Position numbers and translations under genes: made by a program
NCBI GenBank assembly: GCA_039045975.1
Contig: JBCCJA010000012.1
Span: 9,157-73,156 of the forward strand
DNA from: JBCCJA01 sp039045975
GTDB lineage: Bacteria > Planctomycetota > Planctomycetia > Planctomycetales > Planctomycetaceae
Reading direction: 5' to 3'
Length of the DNA: 64,000 nucleotides
Notes under the pieces: generated by a model
Databases searched by the model: none
Told to the model about the DNA's origin: nothing
What the model saw: only the letters and a program-made list of their open reading frames with translations
In this document: positions 57,274 to 64,000 of the stretch, piece after piece
Numbering within the stretch: the stretch's first letter is position 1
Layout: every line of letters starts with the position of its first letter

Positions 57274-57575
57274 TGCCGACGCCACGATTCGCCGTTTGCG
57301 TGACCTTCGAATGTGCCCCGGAACACGCCGAGGTTTTTAAAGACGCGCTCACGACGCAAGCGAAAAACTCGGTCGCACGTGAAGCCGACTGTCACCAGTT
57401 CGACGTCGCCGTCGACCCTGGCAGCCCGTCGAAGTTCTTCCTCTACGAAACCTACACCGACGCCGCCGCCTTCGACGCACACGTCGAGACCGCCCACTTC
57501 GCCGAATTTAATAACAAGGTGACGCCCTGGGTCACGCACAAGGCGGTCGCGACCTACGAGATTTTGAATTCGTAG
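57273..57575 (+). CDS. ABM-fold (antibiotic biosynthesis monooxygenase-like) protein
   Basis: A 100-residue single-domain protein with the dimeric alpha-beta-barrel pattern: FAVCVTFECAPEHAEVFKDA, a His/Asp-containing strand DCHQFDVAVDPGSPSKFFLY and ETYTDAAAFDAHVETAHFAE. The last base of the decarboxylase stop is the first of its ATG. ABM-fold enzymes include quinol monooxygenases and LsrG, which isomerises a phosphorylated sugar-like compound. In this operon an isomerase or tautomerase role is tempting because the usual OtnI isomerase is missing, but nothing in the sequence proves it. Confidence 0.85.
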   Translation: MPTPRFAVCVTFECAPEHAEVFKDALTTQAKNSVAREADCHQFDVAVDPGSPSKFFLYETYTDAAAFDAHVETAHFAEFNNKVTPWVTHKAVATYEILNS

Positions 57576-57647
57576 CGTCGATCGGTGCGCTTATTGATAA
57601 TTCTCCAACACAATATTCGCCGTCCGGATCACGAGCGGCCAGACGTC

Positions 57648-58745
57648 ATGCCCCATTACACGATCGCCGGCCTGCCGGGAGACGGCATCGGCCCCGAATG
57701 CCTCGACGCGACTAAGAAAGTGATCGACGCGGTCTGCGCGGGGGCCGACGGCCTTTCGGTCGATCTGACGCCGCACGAGGCCGGCGCCGCCCGATACCGC
57801 GACACCGGCGTCGCGATCTCCGATGAAGTCTACGAAGCCTGTGACCGGGCCGACGCGGTCTTACTGGCGGCGATCGGTCTGCCCGACGTCCGCAAGCCGG
57901 ACGGCACCGAGGTGCAGCCCGACATGATGATGGGGCTGCGGAAGGCGCTGAACGTCTACGCCGCCGCCCGCCCGACGAAGCTCTACCCCGGAGTCCCGAC
58001 GCCGCTGAAAGACCCCGGCAAGGGCATCGACGTCGTCATCGTCCGCGAGAATTTGGAGGGCCTGTTCGCCTCGTTCGGTGGCGGCTCGATCCTCAACGAC
58101 GAGGTCGCGACCGACACGATCGTGATCACCCGCCGAGGGACCGAACGCGTCGTCGATTACGCCTTCCGCCTCGCCCGCCGCCGCAACGGCCGACCGCTCG
58201 ACGGAAAACGCGTCGTCACCTGCGTCGACAAGGCGAACGTCTTTCGCAGCTTCGCGTTCTTCCGTAAGTGCTTCTTCGACGTCGCGGCCAAGTATCCCGA
58301 CGTCGAGGCCGAGGTCGCCTATGTCGACGCGATGAGCCTCTATCTGGTTCAGAACCCGCAGGCATACGACGTCCTCGTGATGGAGAACCAGTTCGGGGAC
58401 ATCCTTTCCGACCTCGGGGCCGGGATCGTCGGCGGGCTCGGTATGGGGCCCTCGGCTGAGATCGGCGACGAGCACGCCCTGTTCCAGCCGTCACACGGCT
58501 CGGCGCCCCAGATCGCGGGTCGGAACGTCGCCAACCCCCTCGCGACGATCCTCTCGGCCGCGATGATGTTCGACTGGCTCGGCGACCGGCACGACGACGC
58601 GGCGTCGCTCGCCGCCGCCCGCCGGATCGAAACGGCGGTGGAAAAGACGCTCGCTGCCGGCCTTGTCCGCACGGCCGATATCGGAGGCACAGCCGGGACG
58701 TCGGACGTCGCGTCGGCCGTGATCGATTATTTGGCCGATGCGTAA
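57648..58745 (+). CDS. Isocitrate/isopropylmalate dehydrogenase-family protein (tartrate/malate-like)
   Basis: A 365-residue beta-decarboxylating dehydrogenase. The ATG at 57648 leads into IAGLPGDGIGPECLDATKKV. Further blocks: IVRENLEGLFASFGGGS, the metal-binding stretch DVLVMENQFGDILSDLGAGI and GSAPQIAGRNVANPLATILS. It may act on tartrate, malate or isopropylmalate; in this operon a 2- or 3-hydroxy acid of four carbons is the likely substrate, but the residues that set specificity could not be compared by eye. It lies 72 bases after the ABM gene and closes the operon. The strong hairpin at 58906 follows. Confidence 0.9.
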   Translation: MPHYTIAGLPGDGIGPECLDATKKVIDAVCAGADGLSVDLTPHEAGAARYRDTGVAISDEVYEACDRADAVLLAAIGLPDVRKPDGTEVQPDMMMGLRKALNVYAAARPTKLYPGVPTPLKDPGKGIDVVIVRENLEGLFASFGGGSILNDEVATDTIVITRRGTERVVDYAFRLARRRNGRPLDGKRVVTCVDKANVFRSFAFFRKCFFDVAAKYPDVEAEVAYVDAMSLYLVQNPQAYDVLVMENQFGDILSDLGAGIVGGLGMGPSAEIGDEHALFQPSHGSAPQIAGRNVANPLATILSAAMMFDWLGDRHDDAASLAAARRIETAVEKTLAAGLVRTADIGGTAGTSDVASAVIDYLADA

Positions 58746-58905
58746 CCGTCGCTCGTGATCGCGAATTGCAATCTGTGGAGCTGTCGTGCGGTTCGCAGGC
58801 CGCGGCTCCTTATCGGACGGCAAGGCCGACCATCTCAAGAGGTCTCGCTTAGCTGCCTTCACAACCGGCTCGACGCGATCGCAGCGTCTCGGCAGAGTCA
58901 GAAGG

Positions 58906-58946
58906 AGGCCCCGCAAATCCACGTTAGTTGGGGATTTGCGGGGCCT
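58906..58946. terminator. 15-bp perfect hairpin
   Basis: AGGCCCCGCAAATCC (58906-58920) and GGATTTGCGGGGCCT (58932-58946) pair perfectly around an 11-base loop. It comes 160 bases after the last operon gene and 7 bases before the 3' end of the tRNA-Ser on the opposite strand. No T-run follows, so it is a possible bidirectional terminator or a stable palindrome rather than a textbook site. Confidence 0.6.
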
Positions 58947-58953
58947 GACTGAA

Positions 58954-59040
<87 letters not shown>

Positions 59041-59253
59041 GGGAGGAGGAGTTTAACCGACCCCGTGCCGGGCGTCACGGTTCGGGGCCGGACGTGACGG
59101 TCGTGGCAGGGGTGACGAGACGGGGTGCTTTGTCACAGGTGAAACAGGGCGATCGCGGACGACGTGCCACCGGGAACGGGCGGCCAGGCCGAAAGTTGCC
59201 CGCCGGCCGCCGTCCACGCGGCCGTGTCGCACTCCGCCCTGAAGAACGTCGCG

Positions 59254-60993
59254 ATGCCCGCCACCGCCGGACCGCGCATGCTCGGAATGTTTGTCGCCGT
59301 CGGTGCGGCCGGGCTCGTGCGGTCTGCGTTGGACGACGGGCCGGCCCCTGCACCGATCCCGGCGCTCGCCGCACTTGAGGCCGCCGAGCGGGCGGGCAGG
59401 CTGCCGGTCGATACGCCGCCGGCGGCCGACCGCTTCGTCGACCGTGCCGCAACGATCGCCCGGCAACACGGCGACGGCACGATCGCCCGCGTGGTGACGG
59501 CCGACCTGACCGAACGCCGACGCTTCGCGGCACACCTGGCGGCGGGCGAATATCTTGAGGCGACCGCACTGGTCGACCGTCACTACCGGGCTCGAACTCA
59601 GACGCGACACGGGCATCAGCTCGCCCGCGTCATGGTCGAAGCCGCGGTCGACGCCGCGGTCGACGCCGACTCGGTCGACGCCGTGCGGGCCTGGCTCGCC
59701 GCCGAACCGGGTAGTTGGGTCGCCCACTACGCGTCGGCTTGTGTGGAACTGTCGCGGGCCTGGGACATCCGCGGCAGCGGCTACACCCACACCGTCGACG
59801 ACGGCGACTGGCCGGCGATCACGCGTCACCTGGTCGGCGCGATAGCCGCCGCGAAACGCTCGTTGGAGCTGAACCCCGACAACGGGCCGGCGTTGACGAA
59901 ACTGATCTTTCTCGCGACGGCGGTCGACCTGCCGCTCGATGAGGTCCGCGACATCTATGACCGGGCCGTCGCCGCCGACCCGGCCGACTTCGGCCCGCGG
60001 TGGGCCATGTTCAACGCGTCACTGCCGAAGTGGGGAGGTTCGGTCGAGGCGACGTGCGACTTCGTCGCCGAGTGCCTGCGGGAAAACCCAGCTGCACCGG
60101 TCGATTTGCTCATCGTTAAGACGCACGAACAGTTCGCCCGCGCGATGACGGGTCCAGGCGAATTTTTAAATATTCATTATTGGAACACGGCTCGGTCCGA
60201 AGGGGCATACGCCGCGCTCGAGCGGCTGTGTAAGAAATTCCCGCAGACGAGCGACTATCCGCGACAGGGGCTCGAACTGGCGGCACGTCTCGGGCATCTG
60301 GACGTCGCGGCGGAGTTCCAATTAAAGCTGTTCGCGGTGTCACCGCGTGAGGCGGTTAACACCGTGCGGTTCGCCGCCCACACGCTGGACGGGCGGGCCG
60401 AAGCGGTCCGGCTGTTGGATGCGGTGATCGAGACGGGCCTGTGGCCCGATAAGGAATCGCGGCTCGCCGAGTCGATCCGCCAAACCGTGCGTGACGCTTA
60501 TCCGTACCGCCGCGGCTACGGGGGGCAGATCGCGAACGCTTTGGTCGATCCACGAATCCTCTTCGCGCGACATGAACGGTCGTTTGCCGCCGGCCGAAAG
60601 GTGATCCACGGCGACTTCGACCGGCTGGCCGATCTCGCCTCACACTACGAAGGCTTCGGCCGCCGTGAGGCGGCGGCCGACACGTTGCAACTCGTGATCG
60701 ACGCCAGCGCGGACGCGGAACACGATATCGACCGCTGGCGAAACGTCTGGATCGACCGCGAACGCGGTTTGCGTCGCGAACTGCCGCCGAACGACAAGAC
60801 GCGCGAAGAACTCGGCGTCGTATTAAACCGGCTCTCAACAGACTTCGGCGACTACTACCAAGCCCTCGGCGAACAGCTCGTCTCCGAAGGGCGTGACGTG
60901 ACCGAGGCCGAGGCGGCGGAGGTCGAACGTCGAAAAACAGAAATCGAGGCGGCCCGCCAGCAGTGGATCGGGTCTCCGCCCGACGGCGGGTGA
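59254..60993 (+). CDS. DUF4034-like helical repeat protein
   Basis: A protein of about 579 residues with a hydrophobic N-terminal segment (MLGMFVAVGAAGLVRSAL) that could be a membrane anchor. The rest is alpha-helical, of tetratricopeptide or SEL1 type: VRAWLAAEPGSWVAHYASAC, AKRSLELNPDNGPALTKLIF, WAMFNASLPKWGGSVEATC, then LASHYEGFGRREAAADTLQL. These blocks fit DUF4034, whose function is unknown. Start is uncertain: a GTG at 59164 would add 30 residues without a ribosome site, so I used ATG 59254. The stretch 59637-59680 repeats GTCGACGCCG, coding AVDAAVDADSVDA. It has no obvious partner; the tRNA-Ser lies upstream on the other strand. Confidence 0.7.
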   Translation: MPATAGPRMLGMFVAVGAAGLVRSALDDGPAPAPIPALAALEAAERAGRLPVDTPPAADRFVDRAATIARQHGDGTIARVVTADLTERRRFAAHLAAGEYLEATALVDRHYRARTQTRHGHQLARVMVEAAVDAAVDADSVDAVRAWLAAEPGSWVAHYASACVELSRAWDIRGSGYTHTVDDGDWPAITRHLVGAIAAAKRSLELNPDNGPALTKLIFLATAVDLPLDEVRDIYDRAVAADPADFGPRWAMFNASLPKWGGSVEATCDFVAECLRENPAAPVDLLIVKTHEQFARAMTGPGEFLNIHYWNTARSEGAYAALERLCKKFPQTSDYPRQGLELAARLGHLDVAAEFQLKLFAVSPREAVNTVRFAAHTLDGRAEAVRLLDAVIETGLWPDKESRLAESIRQTVRDAYPYRRGYGGQIANALVDPRILFARHERSFAAGRKVIHGDFDRLADLASHYEGFGRREAAADTLQLVIDASADAEHDIDRWRNVWIDRERGLRRELPPNDKTREELGVVLNRLSTDFGDYYQALGEQLVSEGRDVTEAEAAEVERRKTEIEAARQQWIGSPPDGG

Positions 60994-61249
60994 GCAGGCG
61001 TCGGCCGAGTTTCGGCTCGGCCGAAATATCGGGTCAATAATTAAGATTTCATGCCGGCGTCGAGAAGGACCGATTTCACAGCTCTCACAGCACTTCTTGC
61101 TGACTCTTGGCCGCGGATGAGGCCGTAAACTCTGAAAACCGCAGGCTCACGAGCCGCCGACCGTGCTACGAGCCGGCTGAAAATACGGTGAGAACGCAGG
61201 CGTTCCCGGGCGGTCTTCTTTTCGTCAACCGCCCGGCACGAAAGTCGGC

Positions 61250-61486
61250 TCAGACGACGTACAGCTCGTTGTGCATGGCCCATGAGCCGGCCGCTTCGCG
61301 GAGCGACTCCTGCACGAGCTGCTTCTCGTAGTAGCTGCCGACCGAGCCGGCGATCGTGACCGCTTCGCCCTCCGGGTCGCAGGCGAGGCTGAGGTCGCGG
61401 CCGCAGGTGTGCGGCAGGCGACAGGCGGCAGCGTGGAGCAGTTCGGAGGTCGGATGGGCTTCGTGGACTTCGAAGTGACGGGCCAT
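61250..61486 (-). CDS. BON-like small protein
   Basis: A 78-residue protein that starts at ATG 61486. The C-terminal half (EAVTIAGSVGSYYEKQLVQE then SLREAAGSWAMHNELYVV) has the shape of a BON domain: strand, helix with YYEKQLAQE-like sequence, strand ending in N-x-L-x-V. BON domains bind membranes or phospholipids. The first half has two Cys and is unusually rich in His. Upstream AAACCCC is a weak ribosome site. Another frame reads through this gene as part of a false longer ORF of the frameshifted gene at 61711. The coding density and family pattern favour this one. Confidence 0.7.
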   Translation of the reverse strand: MARHFEVHEAHPTSELLHAAACRLPHTCGRDLSLACDPEGEAVTIAGSVGSYYEKQLVQESLREAAGSWAMHNELYVV

Positions 61487-61710
61487 GGTCGGGGTTTCCG
61501 CGCACGAGGAGATTGCGCACGGCCCGAACCGACGGACCGGCGTCAGTCCGATCGGCCGGCCGGGAAGAAACTCCGCATGCGAAGGTTCGTGCGCGGAGGG
61601 AAACTGTGCGTCGCCGGCTGCCATTACCATCTGTAACGACTGTGCGGCCGCGGTTACGGAATGAAATTCTCAATATCGCACTGGCTACGTCACGCCCGCA
61701 ATCAGTCGCC

Positions 61711-62174
61711 TTACCAGGGAAGAGGTTTGGTACCTGGCACGATCGAGGTAGAGGACGCTCCGTCGGTGATCTCTCCTCGCAGCAGCCTGCGGAACGAAAC
61801 CCCACATCTATCAAACGCGCTAGATCCACGGAGTCGGTGAACACAACCTCAAAATGAAAGCCGAGCAGATGAAGAGTATCAGGTTCTAGCGGATTTGAGG
61901 CTGACTCTAGGCGAGCCGACAATAAGTCGACGGCCTTCTCGATCAGTACCCGTTGGTCTTGATCGGAAGCGAACTCTTCGAGGCTATGCGGCACACATCC
62001 GAGGAAATATCCCTTAGATGCGAGCAACCACTGGTCCCTGATCGGGCGAGAAAAGGACTCAAGCTTGGGGTCATCATCCAAATGGAGAGCCAAGAGCCTC
62101 AGCCAGAGCTCCAAGACTTCGTCACGCATCCAGAATCCGCGCTCACCGTCAGCGGTGACAAAGGTCGTTCCCAT
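61711..62174 (-). pseudogene. Frameshifted gene for a small hypothetical protein
   Basis: The start at ATG 62174 gives a protein-like sequence (MGTTFVTADGERGFWMRDEV; WLRLLALHLDDDPKLESFSR; IRDQWLLASKGYFLGCVPHS) up to FTDSVDLARLIDVG. Past residue about 123 the original frame turns into a Cys/Ser/Pro/Arg-rich string and runs into the BON-like gene. If one base is added at the GGGGTTT run (61797-61805), the chain goes on plausibly with SFRRLLRGEI and stops at TAA 61711-61713, about 154 residues in all. The total length 464 bases is one short of a multiple of three, consistent with a one-base deletion or a sequencing error. The family is unknown to me. Confidence 0.6.
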
Positions 62175-62203
62175 CGGTTTGTGGCTTCAGGAGACGATAA
62201 AAG

Positions 62204-63829
62204 TCATGGCGAAATCCCCGCCCGCACCCGGTCGACGATCTCTTCGACCTTCACGCGGTCCTGCGTGAGGCTGTCGCGGTCGCGGACGGTGACGGTGCCG
62301 TCGGTCGCGGTCTCGCCGTCGATCGTGACGCAGAAGGGCGTGCCGATCTCGTCTTGGCGGCGGTAGCGTTTGCCGATCGCGCCCTGCTGGTCGTATTGGA
62401 CCTCGATGCCGGCTTTTTTGAACTCGCGATAGATCTCGGCCGCCCGTTCGGGCATGCCGTCTTTCTTGAGGAGCGGGAACACGGCGACTTTGATCGGGGC
62501 GAGCCGCGGGTGGAGCTTCATCACGACCCGCTTCTGCAGGTTGCCCTTGTCGTCGGGGGCCTCGTCCTCGTGGTAGGCCTCGCAGAGGAAGGCGAGGGTG
62601 CCGCGGTCGGCTCCGGCGGCGGGCTCGATGACGTGCGGCGTGAAGCGTGACTTCGATTCATCGTCGAAGACGGTCAGGTCTTTACCGCTGCCTTTATATT
62701 TCGGTTGTCCGTGCTCGTTCTGTTCGACGACGAGGGCATCGCCTTCCTTCTTGAGCTTGCCCTCCATGTGACTCTTGAGGTCGAAGTCGCCGCGGTGGGC
62801 GACGCCCTCGAGTTCGCCGTATTCGCCTTCGGGCAGGAACGGGAAGGCATACTCGATGTCGGCGGTGCCGACCGAGTAGTGGGCCAGTTCCGACTGCTCG
62901 TGGTCGCGGAGAATCAGGTTCTCGGGGCTGATGCCGAGGTCGGTGTACCACTTGTAGCGGCGGTCGCGCCAGTATTGATACCAGTCGAACGACTGCTCGG
63001 GCCGGCAGAAAAATTCCATTTCCATCTGCTCGAACTCGCGGGAGCGGAAGGTGAAGTTCCGCGGCGTGATCTCGTTGCGGAAACTCTTGCCGATCTGGGC
63101 GATGCCGAACGGGATTTTGACCCGCGATGTGTCGAGCACGTTTTTAAAATTGACGAACATGCCCTGGGCCGTCTCGGGCCTCAGGAACGCCCGGTCCTCC
63201 TCGCCGCCCAGCGCCCCGATCGTGGTCGGGAACATCAAATTAAATTCCCGGGGCTCCGTCAGAGTCCCGGGCTTCGTCGCGTCGGGCGCGACGACATCGC
63301 CGGGGTCGGGGGCGGCGTCGATCAGGTCGACGAGCCCGCCGTCGAACGTCACGTCGTCGAGGTTCTTGCGGCGGACGCCGAAGACTTTGAGGGCCCGGTC
63401 CTCGACCGCCGACTCGGCCTCGTCGCCCGAGGCGTTCACGGCGAGGAAGACCCGCTTGCCGCCGTGTTCGGCCCAGCGGCCGGTCAGTTGGTCGTGGCGG
63501 TAACGCTTCTTCGATTCAGTGCAGTCGACCATGTGGTCGTGGAACAGGTCGTAGTGCCCGCTGCACTTCCAGACCTGCGGGTGCATGACGATCGAGGTCT
63601 CGACCGACGTCATCTGGTACGTGCCGGGGGCGACCTCCGGCACGGCCAGCTCGTCGTGGCCGGCGAGCATGTCATGCCACCACGCCTCGCGGACGTTCCG
63701 CTTCAGCAGCACGCCGAGGGGTCCGTAATCCCAGAAACCGTTCTGCCCGCCGTAAATCTCGGAGTTCTGAAAGATGAAACCCCGCCGTTTGCACAGCGAG
63801 ACGATCGTCTCCATCGGGACGCGGGACAT
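62204..63829 (-). CDS. glyS: Glycyl-tRNA synthetase, single-chain (alpha2) class II type
   Basis: A 541-residue enzyme charging tRNA-Gly. Class II signatures: motif 1 region LVDLIDAA-...-REFNLMFPTTIGALGGEED, motif 2 FRNEITPRNFTFRSREFEQM, motif 3 VIEPAAGADRGTLAFLCEAY and the C-terminal anticodon-binding domain (LAPIKVAVFPLLKKDGMPER). It is one chain, of the type shared with archaea, eukaryotes and some bacteria, not the alpha2beta2 type of E. coli (GlyQ/GlyS). MFVNFKNVLDTSRVKIPFGI is characteristic. ATG 63829 is the probable start; a second Met at 63814 cannot be excluded. The open frame extends upstream to 63970 without protein character. The upstream 170 bases run to the right edge of the window. 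Confidence 0.96.
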   Translation of the reverse strand: MSRVPMETIVSLCKRRGFIFQNSEIYGGQNGFWDYGPLGVLLKRNVREAWWHDMLAGHDELAVPEVAPGTYQMTSVETSIVMHPQVWKCSGHYDLFHDHMVDCTESKKRYRHDQLTGRWAEHGGKRVFLAVNASGDEAESAVEDRALKVFGVRRKNLDDVTFDGGLVDLIDAAPDPGDVVAPDATKPGTLTEPREFNLMFPTTIGALGGEEDRAFLRPETAQGMFVNFKNVLDTSRVKIPFGIAQIGKSFRNEITPRNFTFRSREFEQMEMEFFCRPEQSFDWYQYWRDRRYKWYTDLGISPENLILRDHEQSELAHYSVGTADIEYAFPFLPEGEYGELEGVAHRGDFDLKSHMEGKLKKEGDALVVEQNEHGQPKYKGSGKDLTVFDDESKSRFTPHVIEPAAGADRGTLAFLCEAYHEDEAPDDKGNLQKRVVMKLHPRLAPIKVAVFPLLKKDGMPERAAEIYREFKKAGIEVQYDQQGAIGKRYRRQDEIGTPFCVTIDGETATDGTVTVRDRDSLTQDRVKVEEIVDRVRAGISP

Positions 63830-64000
63830 GGCGGGAGCGGCGAATAGCGAGTCGGGAACGGAGAACAGGAGGAGTAGGACAGGAGGCGGGAAAGCCCGCA
63901 ACGGTGTGGCCGACGGCGAACGGTGGGCAGCAGCCTGCGAGCGGTGGGCGTCAGCCCTCCGGTGGGTCAACGAAACGCGTCGGCTTCCCCTTGACCAATC

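Noticed and set aside
59637..59680. Short GTCGACGCC tandem repeat
   Set aside because: Codes AVDAAVDADSVDA inside a helical protein; GTCGAC is common all over this genome.
61041..61710. C-terminal extension of the frame starting at 62174
   Set aside because: Past about 61800 it is a frame-shifted reading through non-coding DNA and the BON-like gene.

Overview
The window is GC-rich DNA (high 60s percent by eye) from a planctomycete. The evidence is the gene content: a DUF1559 pseudopilin-like protein, a DUF1501 protein next to a DUF1549/DUF1553 protein, a sulfatase, a di-haem DHOR protein, an SDR enzyme, a squalene/prenyltransferase-repeat secreted protein, a ThuA-like protein, two Uma2 proteins and a single-chain GlyRS. 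A GC-rich genus of Planctomycetales is the best guess; I cannot name a species.

Layout. 1-8.2 kb: end of an unrecognised gene, a FlgI-like lipoprotein with HEAT-like repeats, SMC and a GT-C type membrane protein, all on +. 8.2-18.5 kb: DHOR protein (-), acetyl-CoA synthetase (+), and a tripartite RND efflux system split over a divergent promoter (pump and adaptor -, outer-membrane lipoprotein +). 18.7-26.1 kb: argF, tRNA-Glu(CTC), then a minus-strand series (DUF368, DUF1559, zinc-ribbon protein, fatty acid desaturase, UDP-sugar pyrophosphorylase, DUF5658-like). 26.4-32.4 kb: HDOD protein, membrane protein, a long hairpin, Y-family polymerase, SDR, sulfatase. 32.5-38.6 kb: a transglutaminase/DUF2126 gene cut by one amber codon, an AT-rich foreign-looking small gene, a cluster of palindromic repeats, a rhomboid protease and a decayed YdeI-like relic. 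38.5-47.9 kb: ThuA-like, prenyltransferase-repeat, SLBB-like plus actin-like pair, DUF1501 and DUF1549/DUF1553. 48.1-52.0 kb: two Uma2 paralogues flanking a DAHP synthase, then apbE-nqrM. 52.4-58.7 kb: a tight six-gene + strand operon for sugar-acid catabolism. 58.9-64 kb: hairpin, tRNA-Ser(GGA), DUF4034-like protein, BON-like protein, a frameshifted gene and GlyRS.

The most interesting system is the operon at 52403-58745: an MFS transporter, a Gfo/Idh/MocA dehydrogenase fused to a cyclase-family hydrolase, an OtnK-like 3-oxo-tetronate kinase, an OtnC-like decarboxylase, an ABM-fold protein and an isocitrate/isopropylmalate dehydrogenase-family enzyme. The last two steps known for tetronate catabolism are present, but the usual isomerase (OtnI) and the usual tetronate dehydrogenase are not; the fusion protein and the ABM protein are candidates to replace them. 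No regulator is visible next to it.

Functions are read from motifs by eye. No database search or structure prediction was possible, so family names below the obvious ones carry the stated confidence.
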